A stretch of 64,000 nt of DNA from Flavobacterium zepuense (GCF_007097145.1 NZ_VJVZ01000002.1:434001-498000); one strand, 5' to 3'; shown: positions 9,503 through 17,004, numbered from the stretch's first letter. Notes: generated by a model from the sequence alone, not told the origin. Translations and numbers: made by a program.

Positions 9503-12367
9503 ATGATACCAAAAAAACTGAATCTCCTGTTAGTAGGACTGGTAATGGCAGGCTGTTCATCTACACAATATCTAAAAACCGATGATGGTGTTGTTGTAAA
9601 CATTAACAGCAGCGGTACTAACGATGTTAAAAAAGTTCGTGTGCAGGTGTTACGTGATGAGCTTGTACATATATCGGCCACTCCCCAAAATGAATTCCCT
9701 AAAGATTCCAGCTTAATAATAGTTCCCGGAATAAAGACAACGCCGTTTACGGTTAAAGACGTTGCCGACTCGGTAATGGTATCTACCTCACGTTTAAGAG
9801 TTATGATATCCAGAAAAGACGGTGGTGTTAACTTTAAGGATAAGAACGGCAAGGTTATTTTAGCCGAAAAACAAGGCGGCGGTAAAACATTTACCCCAAT
9901 AGAGGTAGAGGGCACCAATGGCTATTCGGTAAGGCAAATATTTAACTCCCCGGCAGATGAGGCTTTTCACGGTTTGGGCCAGCACCAGGCAGATGAGTTT
10001 AACTACAAAGGTAAAAGCGAAGAGCTATTTCAATACAATACTAAAGTTTCGGTACCGTTTATTGTATCAAACAAAAATTACGGAGTACTGTGGGACAGCT
10101 ATTCTTTAAGCCGTTTTGGCGATAGCCGCCCTTACAAGCAGCTAAACACCCTTTTTAAACTGTATGATAAAAAAGGCAATGCTGGGTCTTTAACAGGCAC
10201 GTATATCTCTAATGTTAAAGATGTTAAAAACATTGAGCGCAAAGAAGAATCTATCTTTTTTGAAGATATTAAGAGTATTAAGAACCTGCCACAAAACTTT
10301 CCTTTAAAGAATGCCAATGTAACCTACGAGGGTGAAATTGAAGCACCTGAAAGCGGCGATTATAAATTTACCCTGTACTATGCAGGTTATGTAAAAGTAT
10401 TTTTAGACAACAAATTAGTAGTTGCAGAACGCTGGAGGACAGCCTGGAATCCTAACAGTTATAAATTCTCATTACCATTACAGGCCGGTAAGCGCGTGCC
10501 TTTGCGTATAGAGTGGCGTCCTGACGGCGGTACATCTTATTGTGGTTTGCGCGCACTTGCACCTCAGCCGGTTGACGAAAAAAACAACCAGGTATGGTGG
10601 AGCGAAATGAGCAAAAAACTGGATTATTACTTTGTTTATGGCGATAATGCCGACGAGGTTATTAAAGGCTACCGAACGCTAACCGGTAAATCTCAGGTTA
10701 TGCCTAAATGGGCTATGGGTTACTGGCAAAGCCGCGAGCGCTACAAAACCCAGGATGAGATAGTAGGTAATTTAAAAGAATTCAGGAAACGAAAATTCCC
10801 TATAGATAATATAGTACTTGACTGGAATTACTGGGAAGAGGATGCATGGGGAAGCCATGAGTTTGATGCAAAACGTTTCCCTGACCCTAAAGGTATGGTA
10901 GATGATATTCATGCATTAAACGCTAAAATGATGATCTCGGTTTGGCCGAAATTCTATAAAACCACCGAGCATTTTAAAGAGTTTGACACCAAAGGCTGGA
11001 TGTATCAGCAGGCCATTAAAGATAATGTTCGCGACTGGGTAGGCCCGGGCTATGTAGGCTCTTTTTATGACGCATATTCGGGCGGGGCACGTAAATTATT
11101 CTGGAAACAGATCTATGACAATTTATACCCGCTGGGCATTGATGCCTGGTGGATGGATGCCAGCGAGCCTAACGTACTTGATTGTACTGATATGGAATAC
11201 CGTAAAGCACTGTGTGGCCCTACGGCATTAGGATCGTCTACAGAGTTTTTTAATACCTATGCGTTGATGAATGCCGAAGCTATTTATAATGGCCAGCGTA
11301 GTGTTGAACCTAACAAAAGGGTGTTCCTGTTAACCCGTTCGGGCTTTGCAGGATTACAGCGCTACAGCACGGCAACATGGAGTGGCGACATCGCTACCCG
11401 TTGGGAGGATATGAAGGCACAAATATCTGCCGGACTTAACTTTGCAGTAAGTGGTATCCCTTACTGGACAATGGATATTGGTGGCTTTTGTGTAGAAGAT
11501 AGGTACGTGAGCGGACAACAGGCTTATGATAAAGATGGCAAAGAAAACAGCGATTATAAAGAGTGGAGGGAGCTAAACACGCGTTGGTTCCAGTTTGGTG
11601 CCTTTGCACCGTTATACAGGGCACACGGGCAGTTTCCTTACCGTGAGCCGTGGAACATAGCACCTGATACGCACCCTGCTTACAAATCTATCTTATATTA
11701 TACTAACTTAAGATACAGGTTAATGCCTTACATATATACTATGGCCGGTATGACCTATTTTAATAATTATACTATAATGCGTCCGTTATTTATGGACTTT
11801 GCAGCTGATAGCAAAACCGAGAACATAAGCGACCAGTTTATGTTTGGCCCTGCCTTTATGGTATGCCCGGTTTATAGCTATGAGGCACGCAAGCGTAATG
11901 TGTATTTCCCTGCCGGTTCTAACTGGTTCGATTTTTACACAGGAAAATATATAAGCGGTGGCCAGCAACTAAGTGTGGATGCCCCTTACGAGCATATTCC
12001 GTTATTCATCCGCGAAGGCGCAATTATTCCTGTAGGGCCGGAAATGCAATACAGTAATGAAAAACCTGCCGACAAAATAGTGTTGTACGTTTACAAAGGC
12101 AAAGACGGCAGCTTTACACTGTATGAGGATGAAGATAATAACTACAACTACGAAACAGGTAAATATTCTAACATTGCTTTTACTTATAACAATGCCAATA
12201 ACACATTAACCATTGGCGAGCGTAAAGGCGAATTTACGGGCATGATTAAAAACCGCACATTTACTATTGTAACCGTTAGCAAAGACAAACCTAAAGCATT
12301 TACTTATGATGCCGAAGGGCAAACCGTAAACTATAATGGGCAAAAACAAACAATTACACTTAAGTAA
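9503..12367 (+). CDS. GH31 alpha-xylosidase/alpha-glucosidase with PA14 domain, lipoprotein
   Basis: This 954-residue protein has a lipoprotein signal (LVMAGCSSTQY). A galactose-mutarotase-like N-domain is interrupted by a PA14 domain at about residues 272-355 (VTYEGEIEAPESGDYKF to IEWRPDGGTSYCG). The barrel follows, with nucleophile Asp552 in WWMDASEPN and acid/base Asp629 in TWSGDI. PA14 insertion in GH31 is known from the xyloglucan alpha-xylosidases of Cellvibrio (Xyl31A) and Bacteroides xyloglucan loci, where PA14 extends the active site toward longer oligosaccharides. That precedent supports a xyloglucan role here, by inference. No acidic export signal follows Cys. A 165-nt spacer precedes the gene; I found no convincing promoter there. 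Specificity could instead be alpha-glucoside. Confidence 0.88.
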   Translation: MIPKKLNLLLVGLVMAGCSSTQYLKTDDGVVVNINSSGTNDVKKVRVQVLRDELVHISATPQNEFPKDSSLIIVPGIKTTPFTVKDVADSVMVSTSRLRVMISRKDGGVNFKDKNGKVILAEKQGGGKTFTPIEVEGTNGYSVRQIFNSPADEAFHGLGQHQADEFNYKGKSEELFQYNTKVSVPFIVSNKNYGVLWDSYSLSRFGDSRPYKQLNTLFKLYDKKGNAGSLTGTYISNVKDVKNIERKEESIFFEDIKSIKNLPQNFPLKNANVTYEGEIEAPESGDYKFTLYYAGYVKVFLDNKLVVAERWRTAWNPNSYKFSLPLQAGKRVPLRIEWRPDGGTSYCGLRALAPQPVDEKNNQVWWSEMSKKLDYYFVYGDNADEVIKGYRTLTGKSQVMPKWAMGYWQSRERYKTQDEIVGNLKEFRKRKFPIDNIVLDWNYWEEDAWGSHEFDAKRFPDPKGMVDDIHALNAKMMISVWPKFYKTTEHFKEFDTKGWMYQQAIKDNVRDWVGPGYVGSFYDAYSGGARKLFWKQIYDNLYPLGIDAWWMDASEPNVLDCTDMEYRKALCGPTALGSSTEFFNTYALMNAEAIYNGQRSVEPNKRVFLLTRSGFAGLQRYSTATWSGDIATRWEDMKAQISAGLNFAVSGIPYWTMDIGGFCVEDRYVSGQQAYDKDGKENSDYKEWRELNTRWFQFGAFAPLYRAHGQFPYREPWNIAPDTHPAYKSILYYTNLRYRLMPYIYTMAGMTYFNNYTIMRPLFMDFAADSKTENISDQFMFGPAFMVCPVYSYEARKRNVYFPAGSNWFDFYTGKYISGGQQLSVDAPYEHIPLFIREGAIIPVGPEMQYSNEKPADKIVLYVYKGKDGSFTLYEDEDNNYNYETGKYSNIAFTYNNANNTLTIGERKGEFTGMIKNRTFTIVTVSKDKPKAFTYDAEGQTVNYNGQKQTITLK

Positions 12368-12486
12368 TTTTAATTTAGCCCTATCGAAGTATCGGGGCTA
12401 CAACTATCACTACTAAATGATTTTTGAGCCTTAAGGATAGGGCTTTGGTTCCGTTAGGAAGTTGCGTAATAAAATAAGATTTCTAT

Positions 12487-12530
12487 AAGATCCAAACGGA
12501 TAATCATAATGATTATCCGTTTGGATCTTT
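12487..12530. terminator. Bidirectional terminator, 21-bp perfect stem
   Basis: Bases 12487-12507 are the exact reverse complement of 12509-12529 (core GATCCAAACGGATAATCAT). A-rich sequence lies on one side and TTTATTAATT on the other. It lies between the converging GH31 and HxlR genes and can terminate both. Confidence 0.85.
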
Positions 12531-12538
12531 ATTAATTA

Positions 12539-12910
12539 CTAACGTTCGGTTTTAATCTTTTCCCTGTGCTGAATACCCCATCGGGTCATGGCACTTACAA
12601 GCTCTTCGAGTGTGTGGCTATAGGGTAATAGCTCATACTCAATAGTTACAGGATATCCCACAGCTACTTTCTTTATTATAAAACCGTTCATCTCCAGTTC
12701 TTTTAATTCACTGGATAGTACTCGTGCAGAAATACCTTTAACCTGCCTTTGCAACTCGCTAAAACGATTGTTACCCCGCGCCATTGCAATAATTATCATC
12801 AGTTTCCACTTCCCTCCAATTACGTAAAGTGCATCGCTAACCGCGGTAAGCACCTTAGTGCATTCATCGGTAAATTCTTTATTTACCTCATGCTCTGACA
12901 TATCTTTCAT
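12539..12910 (-). CDS. HxlR/DUF24-family transcriptional regulator
   Basis: This 123-residue winged-helix protein carries the family core from Cys17 through LYVIGGKWKL, the FSELQRQVKGISARVLSSELKELEMNG recognition segment (split here by function, not sequence) and the C-terminal RWGIQHREK helix. A single cysteine stands 18 residues before the Trp of GKW, the position used for thiol sensing in YodB, HypR and QorR. It probably represses itself and the divergent gene at 13040. The start could be Met1 or Met4 (MSEHEV). A perfect TATATTTG -7 element and an inverted repeat lie in the upstream gap. Family assignment is strong; the inducing molecule is unknown, with quinones or other electrophiles the best guess. 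Confidence 0.88.
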   Translation of the reverse strand: MKDMSEHEVNKEFTDECTKVLTAVSDALYVIGGKWKLMIIIAMARGNNRFSELQRQVKGISARVLSSELKELEMNGFIIKKVAVGYPVTIEYELLPYSHTLEELVSAMTRWGIQHREKIKTER

Positions 12911-12924
12911 ACTACTCGCATTAT

Positions 12925-12973
12925 ATTAGTTAGTAACCTTTAAGTAACAACTAATAAATTGTAATCAAATATA
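12925..12973 (-). promoter_or_regulatory. Promoter -7 element and candidate HxlR operator
   Basis: On the minus strand TATATTTG (12973-12966) matches the Bacteroidota -7 consensus TAnnTTTG; no clear -33 TTG is seen. Downstream of the implied start site, ATTAGTTAGTAAC (12925-12937) and GTAACAACTAAT (12944-12955) form an imperfect inverted repeat. Position suggests autorepression of the HxlR gene. Confidence 0.55.
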
Positions 12974-13039
12974 ACATAATTTCGAATGATATAAACATTG
13001 TGTTTATAGTAACCATTAAAAAATTAAAAATTATGACAC

Positions 13040-13471
13040 TTGAAATTAAGAACTAAAGAAACGTTGAGAGAATTAGTAGATGCTTATGCATTATTAGGTG
13101 ATGAGAAAAAGATCTCAGAACAAATGTCCTTATTTACACCCGATGCGGTATATACAGTTTACATGAATGGCATTGTAGTGGCAGACATTAAAGGTACTGA
13201 TAATTTACAGAAAGAATTTAATGGGCATGCAAGCGCGGTAAAAACGTATTTTACCCTAAATGGCCAGCACAATGTAAAAATAAGTGGAGACAGTGCAACG
13301 GGCACCTCTTTCTCTACAATAAAAATGATACGGGAGCACGAGGGAAAAGACATTATTACCGATTATAGTGTGAGATATGACGACACTTATATATTTCTGA
13401 ACAACAAATGGTTAATTGCACAGCGTATCGGCCATTTTATAATTGTAGAGGCAAGGCCAATTAATAATTAA
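13040..13471 (+). CDS. SnoaL/NTF2-like protein; start codon doubtful
   Basis: This 143-residue frame has the alpha+beta cone signature of the NTF2/SnoaL superfamily: an N-terminal helix (LRELVDAYALLGDEKKISEQMSL), FTPDAVYTVYMNG, and strand pairs to the end. Members are small enzymes or ligand-binding proteins for polar organic molecules. The frame opens at TTG 13040. The best-placed ATG, at 13033, is in another frame and stops after seven codons. Reading MTLKLRTKETLREL would need removal of one base near 13036-13039. Either TTG is the start or there is a one-base insertion. It is divergent from the HxlR gene and probably controlled by it. Biochemical function is unknown. Confidence 0.7.
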   Translation: MKLRTKETLRELVDAYALLGDEKKISEQMSLFTPDAVYTVYMNGIVVADIKGTDNLQKEFNGHASAVKTYFTLNGQHNVKISGDSATGTSFSTIKMIREHEGKDIITDYSVRYDDTYIFLNNKWLIAQRIGHFIIVEARPINN

Positions 13472-13490
13472 GTACATTCAGGCTATTATA

Positions 13491-13524
13491 AAAAACCTGC
13501 AATAGGTACTTTGCAGGTTTTTAG
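13491..13524 (+). terminator. Terminator after the SnoaL-like gene
   Basis: AAAAACCTGCAA (13491-13502) and TTGCAGGTTTTT (13511-13522) form a perfect 12-bp stem with an 8-nt loop and T-rich tail. Confidence 0.85.
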
Positions 13525-13557
13525 TTATTTAAATAAGTGTTAAAAAATAAATTTCGG

Positions 13558-13588
13558 TTGTAGGTATTTAGGTAATTACCTAAATTTG
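13558..13588 (+). promoter_or_regulatory. arsR-type promoter overlapped by a 20-bp perfect palindrome
   Basis: TTG (13558-13560), a 20-nt spacer and TAAATTTG (13581-13588) match the Bacteroidota promoter exactly. The palindrome ATTTAGGTAATTACCTAAAT (13566-13585) fills the spacer and enters the -7 element, so a bound repressor would block polymerase. The predicted transcription start (about 13592) lies next to the ATG at 13593, implying a leaderless mRNA. Confidence 0.85.
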
Positions 13589-13592
13589 TGCT

Positions 13593-13898
13593 ATGGAAAT
13601 ATTAGATATAATCAAGTCATTATCAAACGAGACACGTTTAAATATACTTAAATGGTTAAAAGACCCTTATGCCCATTTTCCTGAAGAGGAACTTAGTGAG
13701 GATACACCACAATTAGGTGTATGTGTATCTGATATTGCTAAAAAAGCAGAGATGTCTATCCCTACCGTTTCGGATTATTTAAAAACAATGTCATCAGCTA
13801 AAATTTTGATTGCCACCCGAAGAGGCCAGTGGACCTACTACAAAAGGAATGAGCAATTGCTTCAGGATTTGGCAATGCACATAAAAGATGTACTATAA
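13593..13898 (+). CDS. ArsR-family (winged-helix) repressor
   Basis: This 101-residue protein has the ArsR fold: an N-terminal helix with IIKSLSNETRLNILKWL, then LGVCVSDIAKKAEMSIPTVSDYLKTM as the helix-turn-helix, and a wing with GQWTYYKRNE. The usual CxC metal-binding motif after the recognition helix is absent; one Cys lies before the HTH in LGVCVSD. It is therefore more likely a non-metal or thiol sensor than an arsenic sensor. The start MEILDIIKSL is supported because the core domain begins immediately and there is no other Met until residue 53. Matching palindromes precede this gene and the oxidoreductase at 13948, so it probably represses both itself and that gene. Confidence 0.9.
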   Translation: MEILDIIKSLSNETRLNILKWLKDPYAHFPEEELSEDTPQLGVCVSDIAKKAEMSIPTVSDYLKTMSSAKILIATRRGQWTYYKRNEQLLQDLAMHIKDVL

Positions 13899-13917
13899 AA
13901 AAAATTTATTATATAAT

Positions 13918-13933
13918 TTAGGTATTTACCTAA
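13918..13933 (+). promoter_or_regulatory. Second ArsR operator
   Basis: TTAGGTA-TT-TACCTAA repeats the arms of the palindrome in front of the arsR-type gene, here 14 nt before the ATG of the oxidoreductase. The shared half-site TTAGGTA identifies it as a second operator of the same repressor. Confidence 0.75.
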
Positions 13934-13947
13934 TTAACTAAACAAAA

Positions 13948-14913
13948 ATGAAAGCAGCAATATTAAAACAATTTGGTCCTGTTGAAAATTTCGAAATTGC
14001 AGAAATTCCAACCCCTAAACCCGGATTCAAGGAAGTGTTAGTGCGGGTTTATGCAACATCTGTAAATCCTTTAGACTACCAGGTACGCCGCGGAGATTAT
14101 AAAAACGAATTGGAGTTGCCTGTCATCACAGGCCATGACGTATCGGGAGAGATAGTCGAACTCGGCGTAGGGGTAGAGAACTTTAAAATTGGCGACGAAG
14201 TGTATTACACCCCAGAGATCTTTAAGGGATACGGAAGTTATGCTCAGTACCATTGTGCACACGAGTCTATCATTGGCCTGAAACCAAAGAACTTTAGCCA
14301 TCTGGAGGCTGCTACGCTTCCGCTGGCAGCAGGTACAGCCTATGAAATGCTGGTTACAAGGGCGAAGCTGAAGATTAACCAGTCTATCCTTATTCACGGT
14401 GGCGCGGGTGGTGTAGGTATACCTACTATCCAAATTGCAAAGGCTATGGGCGCAACGGTTTATACTACAGCACGAAAAGTGCACCATAAATTTCTTCTCG
14501 AATTAGGTGCCGATTATGTGATTGACTACGAAAATGAAAATTACATCACAGCCATTCAGCAGCTGACTGATAATAAAGGAGTTGATGTTATAATTGATAC
14601 CCTTGGGGGGAATACTCTCTCGGATAGCGGCAAGATACTCAGCCAGTTGGGGCAGGTAGTTACCATTGTTGATATTGACAAACCACAAAATCTTATTGAG
14701 GCATGGGGAAAAAATGCCACCTATCATTTTGTCTTTACCCGACAGAACAGGAATAAAATGGATGAGTTAACCAAGTTGGTTGAAAACAATAAGCTGAAGC
14801 CAATTTTAAATAAGGTCTTTACCTTGGAAGAGATAGGCAAAGCGCATAGTTTATTAGAAACCAAAGCCGGCGATAAAGATTTTTATGGTAAAATTGGAAT
14901 AAGGATTGACTAA
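13948..14913 (+). CDS. Medium-chain NADP-dependent oxidoreductase (quinone oxidoreductase type)
   Basis: This 321-residue MDR-superfamily protein has an N-terminal GroES-like domain (to about residue 120) and a Rossmann domain with HGGAGGVGIPT (dinucleotide-binding glycines 151-157) followed by TTAR, an Arg consistent with NADPH preference. The zinc-binding Cys/His set of alcohol dehydrogenases is missing, which places it with quinone/enone reductases (QOR, zeta-crystallin-like). It likely reduces quinones or alpha,beta-unsaturated carbonyls in the cytoplasm. It lies 49 bp after the arsR-type gene and shares its operator, implying induction by the ligand of that repressor. A strong terminator follows. 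The exact substrate is unknown. Confidence 0.87.
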   Translation: MKAAILKQFGPVENFEIAEIPTPKPGFKEVLVRVYATSVNPLDYQVRRGDYKNELELPVITGHDVSGEIVELGVGVENFKIGDEVYYTPEIFKGYGSYAQYHCAHESIIGLKPKNFSHLEAATLPLAAGTAYEMLVTRAKLKINQSILIHGGAGGVGIPTIQIAKAMGATVYTTARKVHHKFLLELGADYVIDYENENYITAIQQLTDNKGVDVIIDTLGGNTLSDSGKILSQLGQVVTIVDIDKPQNLIEAWGKNATYHFVFTRQNRNKMDELTKLVENNKLKPILNKVFTLEEIGKAHSLLETKAGDKDFYGKIGIRID

Positions 14914-14961
14914 ATCCCGAAAATGCTTATTAGTAATCTTCGCTTAGTCACGCCTCAAAAT

Positions 14962-14992
14962 AAAAAATGCTCCTTATCAGGAGCATTTTTTG
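14962..14992 (+). terminator. Terminator after the oxidoreductase
   Basis: AAAAAATGCTCCT (14962-14974), loop TATC, AGGAGCATTTTTT (14979-14991). This is a perfect 13-bp stem with a T-run. Confidence 0.9.
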
Positions 14993-15124
14993 TTGCAAAG
15001 GAGAAAGGAACTCTAGTCTAACACCTTACACCTCTTTTTATGTTTTAAAACCATTAAATAAGTGATTTACTGAATTTAGAATTTTAAAAATTTATTTCAC
15101 AATTTGTAGCGGCTATCTTTTCTG

Positions 15125-15472
15125 CTATTGTGCCGTAATTTTCTTTCTGTGGTTTTCACCCCAGCGAATCATAGCATCAATAACTTCTTTAAGCGTCCCG
15201 GCATATTCTGTTGAAGAGTACTCTACAGTAACCGGTTTTGTATCACATACCTTTCTGTTTACAAGTTGATTCATTTCCAGCTCATGCAACTCCTTTGATA
15301 ATATTCGCGGCGAAATTCCCGATGCTCTTGACAACTCGCCAAAACGCTTGGTGCCCTCATTTACTAATATCGAAAGAATCAGCAATTTCCACTTCCCATT
15401 TACTACATATAGCGTATCCTGTATTGCAGAATGTACGTTTTCGCACGCCACACCTGATGATTTATTTTTCAT
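15125..15472 (-). CDS. HxlR/DUF24-family transcriptional regulator (second)
   Basis: This 115-residue winged-helix protein is homologous to the regulator at 12539-12910. Cys10 is again 18 residues before the Trp of NGKWKL, followed by FGELSRASGISPRILSKEL, ELEMNQLV and the terminal RWGENHRKK helix. A second cysteine is present at NRKVCDTKP. The conserved N-terminal Cys suggests a thiol switch as in YodB/QorR. It is divergent from the SDR gene at 15561, and a long palindrome fills the shared upstream region, so it probably controls both directions. The 205-nt gap downstream holds only the terminator described above and AT-rich sequence. Confidence 0.9.
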   Translation of the reverse strand: MKNKSSGVACENVHSAIQDTLYVVNGKWKLLILSILVNEGTKRFGELSRASGISPRILSKELHELEMNQLVNRKVCDTKPVTVEYSSTEYAGTLKEVIDAMIRWGENHRKKITAQ

Positions 15473-15480
15473 AGTATCCT

Positions 15481-15521
15481 ATTTGTAACTACTTACCTTT
15501 TGGTAATTGATTACAAATATA
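15481..15521. promoter_or_regulatory. HxlR operator: 17-nt inverted repeat over the -7 element
   Basis: Left arm ATTTGTAACTACTTACC (15481-15497) and right arm GGTAATTGATTACAAAT (15502-15518) pair with three mismatches around a 4-nt centre. The minus-strand -7 element TATATTTG (15521-15514) lies in the right arm. This is a convincing repressor site for the HxlR gene and the divergent SDR operon. Confidence 0.8.
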
Positions 15522-15560
15522 CCGTATTAACTACCCACCTTTGTACTTTAACTAAAATAA

Positions 15561-16310
15561 ATGGAAATGGAAAAATTTAAAGACATGGTTGTAATAATTA
15601 CCGGCGGAAATAGTGGCATTGGTTATGCTACCGCAAAAGAGTTTAAGTTACAGGGCGCAAAGGTATTAATAACAGGGAAAAGACAGGATGCTTTGGATAA
15701 AGCATCAATAGAGCTTGGCGTAAAAGCGAAAATTACTGATCAGGCAAATTTAAAACATATCGATGAGCTGGTAGCTGAAATACAATCCTCTTTAGGAAAG
15801 GTTGATATTTTGTTTATTAATGCAGGTGTGGCCTCTTTTGCTCCCATTGCATATACCTCAGAAGAGCAGTTTGATACGATGATTAATGTGAATTTTAAAG
15901 GAAGTTTTTTTACACTTCAAAAATTCATTCCTATTTTAAATGATGGGGCTTCTGTCATCTTTTTAACCTCGGGAAATACAGCACTTGCTATGGAAAACAG
16001 TTCGGTTTACTCTGCCACCAAATCTGCAGTCAGCCACTTGGCAAAAATCGCAGCGAAAGAACTTTCTTCACGAAAAATCAGGGTTAATACAGTTAATCCG
16101 GGTCCGACAGAAACGGAAATGCAGAGCAAGTTCGGTATGGATGAAGCCACATTAAAAGGCATGAAAAGCAAGATGATTAGCCAGGTACCTCTCGCCAAAA
16201 TGGGTGCGCCAGAAGATGTGGCAAAAATGGTGGCATACTTATCAGACAATACGGTTTCCTCTTTTATTACCGGAGCGGAATTTTTTATTGACGGAGGTAT
16301 GGCTTTATAA
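15561..16310 (+). CDS. Short-chain dehydrogenase/reductase (SDR)
   Basis: This 249-residue classical SDR has the cofactor motif TGGNSGIG (residues 14-21), the NAG motif in LFINAGVASF, catalytic Ser before Tyr150 and Lys154 in YSATK, and the C-terminal FITGAEFFIDGG. TGKRQDAL after beta-2 suggests NADP(H). It reduces an unknown carbonyl substrate in the cytoplasm. Met1 and Met3 (MEKFKD) are both possible starts. It is divergent from an HxlR regulator and followed 17 bp later by a DoxX-like gene, together forming a two-gene operon. The regulator type suggests induction by reactive electrophiles or quinones; that is inference. Confidence 0.88.
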   Translation: MEMEKFKDMVVIITGGNSGIGYATAKEFKLQGAKVLITGKRQDALDKASIELGVKAKITDQANLKHIDELVAEIQSSLGKVDILFINAGVASFAPIAYTSEEQFDTMINVNFKGSFFTLQKFIPILNDGASVIFLTSGNTALAMENSSVYSATKSAVSHLAKIAAKELSSRKIRVNTVNPGPTETEMQSKFGMDEATLKGMKSKMISQVPLAKMGAPEDVAKMVAYLSDNTVSSFITGAEFFIDGGMAL

Positions 16311-16327
16311 TTTAAAACAAATTAAAC

Positions 16328-16708
16328 ATGAATACAAAAACTAAAACTATCACTGGCTGGGTATTAAGTGCCCTGATCTGTCTAATGCTTGGTGCATCTG
16401 CTATTGACAAAATCATAGGAAGTGAACATGCCTTAAAAATGGGTGCATCCTTCGGATTATCTTCAACAGTGTATTCCATATTAGGAATAATCGAGATTCT
16501 ATCAGTTATATTGTTCCTGTATACAAGGACAGGAATCCTGGGCATGCTATTACTATCATCTTATTTAGGTGGTGCCATTGCTACTCATTTACAGCATCAG
16601 CATAATATTTTATTTCCGATGTTCTTTGAGGCTGCTATATGGATTGCGGCCGTAATACGTTTCCCAGAGCTCACGCAGAGATTATCTGTATCTAAGATAT
16701 CAAAATAA
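16328..16708 (+). CDS. DoxX-like small membrane protein
   Basis: This 126-residue protein has four predicted membrane segments (about residues 9-27, 45-63, 69-87, 93-112). The pattern of the first segment followed by a charged KIIGSEHALK loop is typical of DoxX/DoxX-like proteins, which are linked in other bacteria to quinone reduction, thiosulfate oxidation or resistance to oxidative stress. It is 17 bp downstream of the SDR gene and probably co-transcribed from the HxlR-controlled promoter. The specific role is unknown. No catalytic residues can be assigned. Confidence 0.75.
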   Translation: MNTKTKTITGWVLSALICLMLGASAIDKIIGSEHALKMGASFGLSSTVYSILGIIEILSVILFLYTRTGILGMLLLSSYLGGAIATHLQHQHNILFPMFFEAAIWIAAVIRFPELTQRLSVSKISK

Positions 16709-16834
16709 GCATACCGTGTGATTATGTTTAACCGGCATTTGAGAGAATGCTGTGCTGCGGTTGGAAACACCTGCATAAAGGTTATTTGTTATACAGCTAA
16801 AGGAGAACTGAAGATTCTGGCAGCAGTGATATAT

Positions 16835-16863
16835 AAAATGCTCCCGAATGGGAGCATTTTTTG
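16835..16863. terminator. Bidirectional terminator between DoxX-like gene and tRNA-Ser
   Basis: AAAATGCTCCC (16835-16845), loop GAAT, GGGAGCATTTT (16850-16860) with T-runs on both strands. It lies 6 nt past the 3' end of the minus-strand tRNA. The stem core is almost the same as that of the terminator at 14962. Confidence 0.88.
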
Positions 16864-16868
16864 CTTTG

Positions 16869-16956
16869 CAGAGGGGAAGGGATTCGAACCCTCGATACCC
16901 TTTTGGAGTATACACGCTTTCCAGGCGTGCGCCTTAGACCACTCGGCCACCCCTCT
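16869..16956 (-). tRNA. tRNA-Ser (anticodon GGA)
   Basis: On the minus strand the acceptor strands AGAGGGG and CCCCTCT pair. The D-arm has GGCCGAGTGGTCTAAGGC. The anticodon stem-loop CGCCTGGAAAGCG gives GGA (reads UCC/UCU). An extended variable arm (TATACTCC...GGGTATC) and T-loop GGTTCGAATCC follow. The large variable arm is the class II feature expected for serine. About 88 nt; discriminator G; CCA is not encoded, so it would be added after transcription. Confidence 0.96.
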
Positions 16957-17004
16957 ATGTTTTATTCGGCTGCAAAAATAGAATTAAAAAACGGATATTT
17001 AAAA

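Noticed and set aside
16718..16981. 87-codon open frame over the tRNA region
   Set aside because: It covers the tRNA-Ser and its terminator and has no protein-like features; the tRNA explains the sequence.
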